Positions 25,459 to 33,244 of a DNA stretch of 44,567 nt are shown here, piece after piece. Made by a program: the position numbers and the translations under genes. Location: assembly GCA_949840805.1 (NCBI GenBank), contig CATKXR010000040.1, positions 1 to 44,567 on the forward strand, in the 5' to 3' direction. Origin of the DNA: an uncultured Lachnospiraceae bacterium. GTDB lineage: Bacteria > Bacillota > Clostridia > Lachnospirales > Lachnospiraceae. How positions within the stretch are numbered: position 1 is the stretch's first letter; each line of letters begins with the position of its first letter. The notes beneath the pieces are model-generated. The model was not told where the DNA came from and searched no databases. It worked only from the letters and a program-made list of their open reading frames with translations.

Positions 25459-26052
25459 TTAAACCTCCAGGCATGCTAAGATCATCTTCACGCATTGATC
25501 GGTTCCCAGCTTGCCGCTGTTCAGGCTAAGATGGTAGTTTCTTGGATTTCCCCATTCATTGCCGCTGTAATACTGATAATAATCCCGGCGCCTCCGGTCA
25601 ATCTCCCGGATACGCGCCTCCATCTTCTTCGGATTGTCTTCCGCCTCCAGCCGTCCCATCCGCTCTACCCGCTTCTTCATGCCTGCGCAGATAAACACGT
25701 TAAAGCCGTTCTCCACAATAACATCGGAGCACCTTCCGATGATCACACAGGGACCTGCCTGCTCCAGCCTGCGGATAATCTGCGACTGCGCCACAAACAA
25801 CTGATCCTGCACTGGAACCTCATATAGTACGGAAAACGGATTGACTGACACGTATTCGTGGTCTGTCCGCTCCTGATGGCGGATAATTTCATCATGAGCA
25901 TGGAAAATATCTTCAGCAATGTTGCTGTCCTCTGCTGCCATGGAAATGATTTCCTTATCATAAAACGGAATCCTGAGTTTTTCTGCAAGACAGAACCCTA
26001 TCTCCCGCCCACCGCTTCCAAACTCGCGGCTGATGGTGATCACTTTTTTCAT
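25459..26052 (-). CDS. Cytidylate-kinase-like family protein
   Basis: This 197-residue P-loop protein of the cytidylate kinase-like group has MKKVITISREFGSGGREIG at its start, PFYDKEIISMAAE, CVIIGRCSDVIVENG and a C-terminal helix region. The SREFGSGGREIG loop is the family form of the phosphate-binding loop. Members are widespread in Clostridia and their substrate is usually unknown; they are not the housekeeping Cmk. ATG 26052 has GAGGAGG 8 bases upstream. It is the first gene after the operon promoter at 26127, and its stop is 63 bases before the vWA-FHA gene, so co-transcription with the secretion genes is likely but function need not be linked. Confidence 0.85.
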   Translation of the reverse strand: MKKVITISREFGSGGREIGFCLAEKLRIPFYDKEIISMAAEDSNIAEDIFHAHDEIIRHQERTDHEYVSVNPFSVLYEVPVQDQLFVAQSQIIRRLEQAGPCVIIGRCSDVIVENGFNVFICAGMKKRVERMGRLEAEDNPKKMEARIREIDRRRRDYYQYYSGNEWGNPRNYHLSLNSGKLGTDQCVKMILACLEV

Positions 26053-26126
26053 AATGATGCCTCCTCTTTTTGTGCGTCCGGACACATCCTTTGTGCCGAT
26101 TGTTTTGTGTCTTATTTTGTGTTCCT

Positions 26127-26155
26127 ATTATACCATATCACATTCTTCCGTTCAA
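26127..26155 (-). promoter_or_regulatory. Likely main promoter of the type VII machine operon
   Basis: Minus-strand TTGAAC (26150-26155), a 17-base spacer and a perfect TATAAT (26127-26132) lie 75 bases before the cytidylate-kinase-like start. No other strong promoter is seen before 13931, although the 192-base gap at 16074-16265 could hide a weaker one. Confidence 0.7.
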
Positions 26156-26203
26156 GATAACTTTCTTTTGCCAGAATAAACTTACAAAGTAGATTATTCT
26201 TAT

Positions 26204-26278
26204 TTAACTAATTTCATACCTTTTAGGCGCATAACCTTCGCTGTTGTGATTCTTGGACCTAGTACAGCGTTCTGGCAT
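26204..26278 (-). CDS. Possible 24-residue peptide
   Basis: A 24-codon frame starting MPERCTRSKNHNSEGY and ending KRYEIS follows a very strong site, AGGAGGTGA, 5 bases before ATG 26278. The peptide is basic with one Cys; I do not recognise it. It lies after the hairpin at 26318, so it would need read-through or its own promoter. An overlapping 9-codon frame begins at a GTG inside the same ribosome site. It could be a leader peptide or small protein, or the site may be chance. Confidence 0.35.
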   Translation of the reverse strand: MPERCTRSKNHNSEGYAPKRYEIS

Positions 26279-26317
26279 ATGGTTTCACCTCCTGTTCGTC
26301 AGTTTTAGGAATCAGAA

Positions 26318-26341
26318 AAGAGGTGGCGAATGCCACCTCTT
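26318..26341 (-). terminator. Terminator after the 71-residue peptide gene
   Basis: AAGAGGTGGC (26318-26327) pairs perfectly with GCCACCTCTT (26332-26341) around a GAAT loop; the minus-strand tail is TTTTCTGATT. It lies 54 bases beyond the stop at 26396. Confidence 0.8.
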
Positions 26342-26395
26342 GTTTGTTTCATTTTTCACATAAAGAAACAAGTAAAGCTGTCTCTCTAATTTTCA

Positions 26396-26611
26396 CTATA
26401 TAGTCGCTTTAGTAGCTGATCCTCTGAATACGGTTATTACGTTACTTAAGTTATTAGAACTGCTGTTCCCATAAATACCAGATAAATTTGCATTTAGCTT
26501 ATTGTTCATCCTACCTAAATTTATACTATTTCTTGTATAATCAATACTACCAGTCCCTAGACCGCACATATTATACAATTCTTGTATCTCCTGCATACTT
26601 ATGGTTTGCAT
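26396..26611 (-). CDS. Small Ser/Asn/Gly-rich protein, possible peptide precursor
   Basis: This 71-residue protein has AAGGAGG 7 bases before ATG 26611. The front is leader-like and acidic-helical (MQTISMQEIQELYNMC). Then comes a Gly turn (GLGTGS) and a Ser/Thr/Asn-rich tail (SGIYGNSSSNNLSNVITVF, then RGSATKATI). I do not recognise the family. It follows a Clp-fold protease gene by 48 bases and ends at a terminator, so protease and peptide form a two-gene unit. A protease-processed peptide or signal is possible; a small structural protein or toxin is equally open. Confidence 0.65.
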   Translation of the reverse strand: MQTISMQEIQELYNMCGLGTGSIDYTRNSINLGRMNNKLNANLSGIYGNSSSNNLSNVITVFRGSATKATI

Positions 26612-26659
26612 TATTTGCCTCCTTGATCTTTTAATATATCATACCACAAAACTCAAATT

Positions 26660-27559
26660 TTAACAAGACAACTGTGGCTGGCTCGAAACCATAATCTTGC
26701 CATCCTGATTTTCTATAATTTTTACCACAGGTGTACTATCTAATGTTATCATATATGCATGATGAACACTTAACACCAAATCTTGAAGCTCGGAATCACT
26801 CTCTAGCTGAAAAATCTTTAATCCAATATCTGTACAAAAATCTATACTCAAATGCCTTCCATGATTTTTAGAATTATCATGTTCATTTAAACTGTTAACA
26901 ATTTTCTGAATAATCATTCTATCGCATTCTTGATTTATATCAAACATACAACTTCCGAGCCATTCTTCTATCAATTGACCTGATAATGCTATAGCATCTA
27001 AGGCCGTTTTCATAAATGCTGCTGGATACTGCTGTAATTTTATCATCCAATATTGAGCATGTCGGGGATCCTTTAACAAATCTTCCTTAGCTTCCTCAAA
27101 TTCTAATTTTATATTATAGGCAGGAATTCCGTTAAATTGAGGATCTATAGGTCCCAGACTTGATTGTTTTCCCATCACGATCTCCTTTGCTGCACAAGCA
27201 ATCATTGTTCCTGCTGACATTGCAAGCTGAGGCACTATAGCCCTAATATCTTTATTAAATTTACTCCTTAAATAGTTAACTATAGCTTCTGAAGCTGCCG
27301 GATCCCCTCCTGGCGTATGTAAAATTAAATCTAAACCTTTAGAACAATCCAAGCCTTTTATTGCATTCATAAAACCTGTCATATCAGAATCATTAATATC
27401 TAAATTATTAGCGCCTCTTTTACTCAGCCAGCTTGAATAATAACAAATAGTATTCCTTTTCGTATATTCACTCAATTTTTTTAAATAGTGACGTCTCACA
27501 TAATCAAATTGTGGTGGTGTTTCTTTTATCTCATTCCAAATATCACTCCAGCCTGCCAT
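26660..27559 (-). CDS. SDH-type Clp-fold serine protease
   Basis: This 299-residue protein belongs to the serine dehydrogenase proteinase (SDH_sah) group of Clp-fold serine proteases. Visible signatures are DLILHTPGGDPAASEAIV (the oxyanion GG region) and AIVPQLAMSAGTMIACAAKE, where the Ser of MSAG is the nucleophile. SLGPIDPQF follows, with the Asp/His site region. No signal peptide is seen, so it is probably cytoplasmic. ATG 27559 (MAGWSDIWNEI) has GGAGG 8 bases upstream; an extension to 27589 is not needed. The gene is AT-rich compared with neighbours, suggesting a recent gain, and is followed by a 71-residue small protein gene. Its substrate is unknown. Confidence 0.85.
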   Translation of the reverse strand: MAGWSDIWNEIKETPPQFDYVRRHYLKKLSEYTKRNTICYYSSWLSKRGANNLDINDSDMTGFMNAIKGLDCSKGLDLILHTPGGDPAASEAIVNYLRSKFNKDIRAIVPQLAMSAGTMIACAAKEIVMGKQSSLGPIDPQFNGIPAYNIKLEFEEAKEDLLKDPRHAQYWMIKLQQYPAAFMKTALDAIALSGQLIEEWLGSCMFDINQECDRMIIQKIVNSLNEHDNSKNHGRHLSIDFCTDIGLKIFQLESDSELQDLVLSVHHAYMITLDSTPVVKIIENQDGKIMVSSQPQLSC

Positions 27560-27780
27560 AACCTCTTCTCCTCCGTTTTCTTCCATCATACACCGATTTT
27601 CGATAAAAAGGAAGAGATTTTCTTAACCATTCCGACTGTTCCGCTATATAATACCCTTTCCTAAGATGCCTTGTTCCACTTATTCTGTAATTCTGAACGC
27701 CTCCTGTTCTTCGAGTTTCCCTATAGACAGCATCCATCTAATCCGTTACAATAACAAAAGAACCAAAAAGGAGGAGCCCT

Positions 27781-28677
27781 ATGGAATACATCCCGGCAAA
27801 GACCATTGTAAACGCCACAAAAAGCAGAGAATGGTTCGGCACTGATTATAATATGAACATTTACCGCGGATGCTGTCACGGCTGCATTTACTGCGACAGC
27901 CGCTCAGACTGTTACGGCATTGAAGACTTTGACCAGGTGAAAGCCAAGGAAAACGCGCTCCAAATCATCCGCAATGACCTGCGGAGAAAAGTAAAAACCG
28001 GCGTGGTAGGAACCGGGGCCATGAGCGATCCCTATAATCCTTTTGAAAAAGAACTGCTGCTGACCCGCCATGCTTTAGAACTTATCGATGCTTTCGGGTT
28101 TGGAACCGCTATCGCTACCAAAAGCACGCTTCTCCTGCGGGATTTGGACGTCCTGTCCACCATCCAGGAACATTCCCCTGTAATATGTAAAGTCACCATC
28201 ACCACGGCCGACGATGGACTTTCCAAAAAACTTGAACCGGGAGCGCCTCCTTCCAGCGAACGCTTTTCCATGCTAAAAACCTTAAGTCAGGCGGGAATCT
28301 TCTGCGGGGTACTGCTGATGCCGGTGCTTCCCTGGTTAGAAGACGACGATGAAAATATCCTGTCCATCGTCCGCCGCACCCATGAAACCGGCGCCCGCTT
28401 TATCTATGGAGCCTTCGGCATGACCCTGCGGGGAAACCAGAGGGAATGGTACTTTACCCGGCTGGAAAAATTATTTCCCGGGCAGGGACTTGCAGACCGA
28501 TACCGGCGCCGTTACACAAATCAGTATGAATGCCACAGTCCCCGCGCCGCCCAATTATGGAAGCTTTTTTCCCGAGAATGCGAACGGTATGGCATTTTAT
28601 ATCAAATGAAAGATATCATTTCAGCATATCAGAAAAAATACAGAATGACCCAGTTAAATTTGTTTGATATGATATGA
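27781..28677 (+). CDS. SPL-family radical SAM protein
   Basis: This 298-residue radical SAM protein of the spore-photoproduct-lyase-like group (COG1533) has the cluster motif C-x3-C-x2-C within IYRGCCHGCIYCDSRSD. This binds the 4Fe-4S cluster that cleaves S-adenosylmethionine. Further family segments are GTGAMSDPYNPFEKE, ATKSTLLLRDLDVL and GVLLMPVLPWLEDDD. The substrate of most such proteins is unknown; true spore photoproduct lyase has extra C-terminal features not seen here. AAGGAGG lies 7-8 bases before ATG 27781. It is 19 bases ahead of the GNAT gene, so the two form an operon. Confidence 0.88.
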   Translation: MEYIPAKTIVNATKSREWFGTDYNMNIYRGCCHGCIYCDSRSDCYGIEDFDQVKAKENALQIIRNDLRRKVKTGVVGTGAMSDPYNPFEKELLLTRHALELIDAFGFGTAIATKSTLLLRDLDVLSTIQEHSPVICKVTITTADDGLSKKLEPGAPPSSERFSMLKTLSQAGIFCGVLLMPVLPWLEDDDENILSIVRRTHETGARFIYGAFGMTLRGNQREWYFTRLEKLFPGQGLADRYRRRYTNQYECHSPRAAQLWKLFSRECERYGILYQMKDIISAYQKKYRMTQLNLFDMI

Positions 28678-28696
28678 ACAACAAGGAGGTATACAG

Positions 28697-29185
28697 ATGA
28701 ACATCAGAAAAACTACCATGGAAGACTTGCCCGTTGTCCTGGAACTATATGCCAGAGCACGGCAATTCATGCAGGAGAACGGGAATCCCAGCCAATGGGG
28801 ACACACCCATCCGCCAAAGGAACAGGTCATGGATGATATCCGGCGGGGATGCAGCTACCTTTGTGAAGAAGACGGGCAGGCTTTGGGAACGTTCTATTAT
28901 GCGGAGGAAACCGAACCGGATTACGCCCGGATCTATGACGGGGCATGGCTTAATGAAAAGCCTTACGGCGTCATGCACCGGGTAGCCTCCCCGGGCATTA
29001 AAAAGGGAGCCGGCACCTTTTGCGTCCTTTGGTGCTTTCATAAATGCGGCGGCAATCTTCGGATCGACACCCATCACGATAACATTCCCATGCAGAAAAT
29101 GCTGGAAAAAAACGGATTTTGCCGATGCGGGATGATCCGTCTTCAGGACGGCAGCCCCAGGCTTGCTTATCAAAAGTCGGAATAA
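28697..29185 (+). CDS. GNAT-family N-acetyltransferase
   Basis: This 162-residue GNAT protein has MNIRKTTMEDLPVVLELY at its start, SYLCEEDGQALGTFYY in the central sheet, and LRIDTHHDNIPMQKMLEKNG at the acetyl-CoA side, where the final N-x-x-M-x-x-x-L-x-x-x-G-F pattern is the GNAT motif B. An AAGGAGG site lies 8 bases before ATG 28697. It follows the SPL gene closely. The acceptor substrate cannot be inferred. The stop codon at 29183 starts one of two interleaved inverted repeats. Confidence 0.85.
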   Translation: MNIRKTTMEDLPVVLELYARARQFMQENGNPSQWGHTHPPKEQVMDDIRRGCSYLCEEDGQALGTFYYAEETEPDYARIYDGAWLNEKPYGVMHRVASPGIKKGAGTFCVLWCFHKCGGNLRIDTHHDNIPMQKMLEKNGFCRCGMIRLQDGSPRLAYQKSE

Positions 29186-29268
29186 GGAACTGTCTCGGGC
29201 GAAGTCGAAACACAACAATCCGGCAAGGCTTAGGGACAGTTCCTTACTCCCATCACACCTTGCCGGAT
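29183..29268. terminator. Interleaved inverted repeats between the GNAT gene and argD
   Basis: TAAGGAACTGTC (29183-29194) pairs with GACAGTTCCTTA (29235-29246). ATCCGGCAAGG (29218-29228) pairs with CCTTGCCGGAT (29258-29268). The two stems overlap so that only one can form in a simple hairpin, unless a pseudoknot arises. They separate two converging genes (stops at 29183 and 29297) and probably terminate both, though T tracts are weak. Confidence 0.5.
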
Positions 29269-29296
29269 CTCCGTTTCCACATATACAGATATCGAA

Positions 29297-30496
29297 TTAT
29301 CCAAAGACTGCCTCAATCGCCGCTCCCAAGCGCTTTCCCATCTCATCCACGTCTTCCGGCCCAATCACTAACGGCGGCACAAACCGGATAATATTACTTC
29401 CCGCGCTGATTACCACCAGCCGCTGCTCCGTCAGCGCGTTAGACACCACCTGTCCTGCCGGAGCCGTAAACTCCAATCCCTGCATCAATCCTCTTCCCCG
29501 ATGAGCCTTCACACAATCGTATCGATCCCCGATCTCATCCAGTTTCTTCCATAGATAATCGCCCACTTCCCTCACATGTTCCACAAGGTTTCTTTTTTCA
29601 AAAATATCCAAAACCCCGGAAGCCACGGCGCATACAAACGGGTTTCCTCCGTAAGTGGTTCCATGGTCGCCCGGCACTATGGCTGACGCTGCTTTCCCCT
29701 GAGCCAGGAACGCGCCGACAGGAACCCCATTTCCCAAAGCCTTGGCCACCGACATGGCGTCCGGCTTTATATGATATCCCTGCCAGGCAAACATATGGCC
29801 GCTCCGCCCCATGCCGCACTGGATCTCATCCAGAAGAAGCAGCGCGTCCTGTTTATCACACAGCGCCCTCACTCCCTGCAAAAATTCTTCTGTGGCAGGA
29901 TAAATACCGCCCTCACCCTGGATTGTCTCCATAATCACCGCACAGGTCTTTTCGCTCCACACAGCCTTCACACTGTCCAGGTCATTAAAATCCGCAAACC
30001 GGATTCCGGGAACCAGGGGAGCAAAAGGCTCCTGATAATGGTCGTTTCCTGTCACGGAAAGAGCCCCTAAGGTTCTCCCGTGAAAAGAATGCTTCATGGC
30101 TATAATCTCATAATCCGGCCCCATTCCCTTATTGAAAGCATAACGCTTTGCAATCTTTAGAAGCCCTTCCACTGCCTCTGTGCCGCTGTTGGTAAAAAAC
30201 ACCTTTTCCATGCCGGAAACCTTCAAAAGCTTTTCCCCCGCTTCAATGGCAGGTACATTGTAAAATAAATTAGATGTATGGCATAACTTCTCTGCCTGTC
30301 TCTTCATTATTTCATTCAGTTCCGGACATCCGTATCCCAGCCCCATAACGGCGATTCCTGCCCCAAAATCCAGATATTCGTTTCCGTCCGTATCATACAG
30401 GCAGACTCCCTTTCCATGGTCAAATACTACCGGAAAGCGGTTATATACTTTATATAAAACCTGCTCCGCCCGGTCTATATATTGCTGCTTATCCAT
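29297..30496 (-). CDS. argD: Acetylornithine aminotransferase
   Basis: This 399-residue PLP-dependent class III aminotransferase converts N-acetylglutamate semialdehyde and glutamate to N-acetylornithine in arginine synthesis. Signatures are LDFGAGIAVMGLGYGCPELN, FFTNSGTEAVEGLLKIAKRY, FHGRTLGALSVTG, TIQGEGGIYPA, LLLLDEIQCGMGRSG and DAMSVAKALGNGVPVGA, where the Lys forms the PLP Schiff base. ATG 30496 (MDKQQYIDRAEQVL) has GGAGG 5 bases upstream. It is the last gene of the arg operon, 44 bases after argB. It could also accept succinyl-diaminopimelate substrates as some ArgD enzymes do. Confidence 0.95.
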   Translation of the reverse strand: MDKQQYIDRAEQVLYKVYNRFPVVFDHGKGVCLYDTDGNEYLDFGAGIAVMGLGYGCPELNEIMKRQAEKLCHTSNLFYNVPAIEAGEKLLKVSGMEKVFFTNSGTEAVEGLLKIAKRYAFNKGMGPDYEIIAMKHSFHGRTLGALSVTGNDHYQEPFAPLVPGIRFADFNDLDSVKAVWSEKTCAVIMETIQGEGGIYPATEEFLQGVRALCDKQDALLLLDEIQCGMGRSGHMFAWQGYHIKPDAMSVAKALGNGVPVGAFLAQGKAASAIVPGDHGTTYGGNPFVCAVASGVLDIFEKRNLVEHVREVGDYLWKKLDEIGDRYDCVKAHRGRGLMQGLEFTAPAGQVVSNALTEQRLVVISAGSNIIRFVPPLVIGPEDVDEMGKRLGAAIEAVFG

Positions 30497-30540
30497 AATC
30501 TCCTCCGTTTCAAACGCCTTACTGTTTAATCTCATGCTTT

Positions 30541-31440
30541 TTATTCTCCGGGATGGTAATACCTCTCATCCCCGTTCCTAAAGATTGCCGTTCCGATTCC
30601 TCTATTCGTAAAGATTTCCAGAAGCAGGCAGTGGGGAATCCGTCCGTCCAGAATATGTACCCGGTTGACCCCGTTTTGGATAGCGTCAATACAGTTCTGC
30701 AATTTTGGCAGCATTCCGCCTCCTAAGCCGCCTCCGTCTACAAAGGCCTGGGCCTCATCCACAGTAATTTCCGAGATTAAGGTACTCTTATCCTGAAAAT
30801 CCCGGTAAACTCCCTCCACGTCTGTCAAAAAAGCCAGCTTTTCCGCGCTCACGGCTCTGGCAATGGCACAAGCCGCATCATCGGCATTGATATTATAACT
30901 CAGGAATTTTTCATCAAACCCGATGGGACAGATAATCGGAAGAAAATCCTTTTCCAGCAGGTCATAAATCACCTTCGGCTTGACTTCCTTTATCTCACCC
31001 ACAAAACCGATATCCTCGCCGCCGGAGTATCTTTTCTCACATTGAAGCAGCATCCCGTCCTTTCCGCTGATTCCCACCGCCTTTACTCCCAGCTCATTGA
31101 CAAGCTGCACCAGGCTTTTATTTACCTTATTGAGCACCATCTCCGCGATCTCCATAGTCGGCTCGTCCGTCACCCGCAGCCCGTTGACAAAATGAGGTTC
31201 CATCCCCACCCGCTCCAGCCATCTGCTGATCTCCTTGCCGCCTCCATGGACAATGATCGGTTTAAATCCAACCAGCTTTAAAAGCACCACATCCTGAATT
31301 ACCTGATGCTTCAATTCCTCATCTACCATAACGCTTCCGCCGTATTTCACCACTATAATCTTCCTGTTAAACCGCTGAATATAGGGAAGGGCCTCGATCA
31401 GCACCTCCGCCTTCTGCATGACATTCTTATCCGGTTCCAT
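30541..31440 (-). CDS. argB: Acetylglutamate kinase
   Basis: This 299-residue kinase phosphorylates N-acetylglutamate, the second step of arginine synthesis. It has [19 protein letters not shown] (phosphate loop), [39 protein letters not shown] and [14 protein letters not shown]. The N-terminal helix ([17 protein letters not shown]) is the kind that in other bacteria mediates hexamer formation and feedback inhibition by arginine, so this enzyme may be arginine-sensitive. ATG 31440 has AAAGGAG 12 bases upstream; a GTG 31467 extension lacks a site. It lies 36 bases after argJ. Confidence 0.95.
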   Translation of the reverse strand: MEPDKNVMQKAEVLIEALPYIQRFNRKIIVVKYGGSVMVDEELKHQVIQDVVLLKLVGFKPIIVHGGGKEISRWLERVGMEPHFVNGLRVTDEPTMEIAEMVLNKVNKSLVQLVNELGVKAVGISGKDGMLLQCEKRYSGGEDIGFVGEIKEVKPKVIYDLLEKDFLPIICPIGFDEKFLSYNINADDAACAIARAVSAEKLAFLTDVEGVYRDFQDKSTLISEITVDEAQAFVDGGGLGGGMLPKLQNCIDAIQNGVNRVHILDGRIPHCLLLEIFTNRGIGTAIFRNGDERYYHPGE

Positions 31441-31476
31441 ATTTTTCTTTGTCTCCTTTTCTGGCACAATGCTGTA

Positions 31477-32700
31477 TCAGGACCGATAATCCGCATTGAT
31501 TTTTACATAGTCAAAAGTAAGATCGCACCCCCAGGCAGTGGCGGCTGCATTCCCCATTTTCACGTCTGCCACGGCCGTCACCTCCGGTTCCGAAAGAATC
31601 CTGGTAGCCTCCTCCTCACTGTAGGGAAGCGCCACCCCGTTCTCGATAATCTTCAGCTTTCCCGCCGCGCTTTCAAAAAACAGATCTACCTTTTCCGGAT
31701 CAAACTGAGCTCCTGAATAGCCCATAGCGCATAAAATCCTGCCCCAGTTTGCATCATGGCCAAAGATTGCCGCCTTTGTCAGATTTGAAGTGATAATAGA
31801 CTTCGACAAGGTTACTGCCTGTTCCTTACTCTCAGCCCCCACCACCTTTACCTCAAATAAAGCCGTGCAGCCCTCACCGTCCCCGGCCATCTTTTTCGCC
31901 AGCGTCTCGTTTACCAGGTTCAGCGCCCTGCAGAAAATATCATAATCCCGGCCCTTCTCTGTAATCTCTGTGTTCCCCGCCATACCGTTGGCCAAAAGCA
32001 GCACCGTATCGTTGGTGGAAGTATCTCCGTCTACGGAAATCATATTGTAAGTATCCTTTATATCCTCGCTCAACGCCTCCTGCAAAAGCTCCTTGGATAT
32101 GGCCAGATCTGTAGTCACAAAAGCCAGCATGGTACACATATCGGGATGGATCATCCCGGAACCTTTGCACATACCGCCTATGGTCACGGTCTTCCCTCCG
32201 ATTTCCACTTGTACTGCCACTTCTTTCTTCCTGGTATCCGTAGTCATGATCGCCTGGGCTGCCTCTGCACCGCTCTTTATGGTTCCTTCCAGCCTTGGAG
32301 CCATCATTTCCACTCCGGCCTTAATCCGGTCCATAGGAAGCTGCATCCCGATCACTCCTGTAGAAGCCACCAAAACTGCCGTCTCGGGAACCCCCAGCGC
32401 CTCTGAAGCTGCTTTTGCTGTCTCCCTGCAGTAGCCATAGCCTTCCTCCCCGGTACAGGCATTGGCAATCCCTGCATTAACCACTACGGCCTGAACAAAT
32501 TCAGACTCTTTTACTATCTTCTGGTCCCACTTTACCGGAGCCGCCTTCACCACATTTCTGGTAAACGTCCCTGCCCCGCGGCATGGCGTCTCGCTGAAAA
32601 TCAATGCCATATCTTTCCGATCCTTATATTTTATCCCCGCGGCAGCCGAAGCCGCACAAAATCCCGCGGCGGCAGTCACGCCGCCTTCGATTATCTTCAT
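31477..32700 (-). CDS. argJ: Glutamate N-acetyltransferase / amino-acid acetyltransferase ArgJ
   Basis: This 407-residue ArgJ transfers acetyl from acetylornithine to glutamate, recycling the acetyl group. Bifunctional forms also make acetylglutamate from acetyl-CoA. The conserved self-cleavage segment is KGSGMIHPDMCTMLAFVTTD; the precursor splits before the Thr of C-T-M-L, which becomes the N-terminal nucleophile of the beta chain. Most homologues have A-T there, so the Cys is a mild variation. Also visible: SVDGDTSTNDTVLLLANG. ATG 32700 has AAGGAGG 6-7 bases upstream. The gene follows the GNAT gene by 23 bases. Whether it is mono- or bifunctional cannot be told from sequence. Confidence 0.95.
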   Translation of the reverse strand: MKIIEGGVTAAAGFCAASAAAGIKYKDRKDMALIFSETPCRGAGTFTRNVVKAAPVKWDQKIVKESEFVQAVVVNAGIANACTGEEGYGYCRETAKAASEALGVPETAVLVASTGVIGMQLPMDRIKAGVEMMAPRLEGTIKSGAEAAQAIMTTDTRKKEVAVQVEIGGKTVTIGGMCKGSGMIHPDMCTMLAFVTTDLAISKELLQEALSEDIKDTYNMISVDGDTSTNDTVLLLANGMAGNTEITEKGRDYDIFCRALNLVNETLAKKMAGDGEGCTALFEVKVVGAESKEQAVTLSKSIITSNLTKAAIFGHDANWGRILCAMGYSGAQFDPEKVDLFFESAAGKLKIIENGVALPYSEEEATRILSEPEVTAVADVKMGNAAATAWGCDLTFDYVKINADYRS

Positions 32701-32723
32701 ATCCGCCCTCCTTGATTTTCCTC

Positions 32724-33176
32724 TCACTTTACAAAGTCCGTAACGTTTTTCTCGTTCAGCGTGTAATCATAATAATTAATATCTTCCCGCTTTGTCCACC
32801 CGACCCCCTGCCAGAACGCATTTCCCACCTCGTTGCTCTTAAACGCGATCAGGCTCACTTTATTGATCCCCTCCGCCAAAAGCGCCTTCATGCAATACTG
32901 TGCCATCCGATGTCCGACTCCATGCTTGCGGTAGTCTTTTGCCACGCATACATGGTAAAAACATCCCCGTCTCCCGTCATGTCCGCAAAGAATCGCCCCG
33001 ACAATCCTTCCGTTCTGCTCGGCCACCACACTAGTCGTCGGATTGCGGCGCAAAAAACGTTCCACACCGTCCCTGGAATCATCGATAGACCGGATTCCAA
33101 AGCCCTGAATACCAATCCATAATGCATAAACTTTATCATAATCATCCATTGTCATTTCACGGACAATGATGCTCAT
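32724..33176 (-). CDS. GNAT-family acetyltransferase inside the arginine operon
   Basis: This 150-residue GNAT has MSIIVREMTMDDYDKVY, then GRIVGAILCGHDG (central beta strand), FYHVCVAKDYRKHGVGHRMA (acetyl-CoA pyrophosphate loop) and LIAFKSNEVGNAFWQGVGW. The acceptor is unknown. Its place between argC and argJ raises the possibility of an N-acetylglutamate synthase-like role, since short single-domain GNAT enzymes supply that step in some bacteria, but ordinary GNAT genes also join operons by chance. ATG 33176 has GGGCGGA close by; ATG 33188 is the alternative. Confidence 0.85.
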   Translation of the reverse strand: MSIIVREMTMDDYDKVYALWIGIQGFGIRSIDDSRDGVERFLRRNPTTSVVAEQNGRIVGAILCGHDGRRGCFYHVCVAKDYRKHGVGHRMAQYCMKALLAEGINKVSLIAFKSNEVGNAFWQGVGWTKREDINYYDYTLNEKNVTDFVK

Positions 33177-33244
33177 AGTTCCGCCCATGGCTTATTCCGC
33201 TCCTCCCTGGTTCCGTCTTGTTCCCGCCCGGCAGCCGCCGTCCG

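Noticed and set aside
27543..27737. 64-codon minus-strand ORF upstream of the Clp-fold protease
   Set aside because: It overlaps the protease start in another frame and lacks a good ribosome site. A fragment of something older is possible but unsupported.
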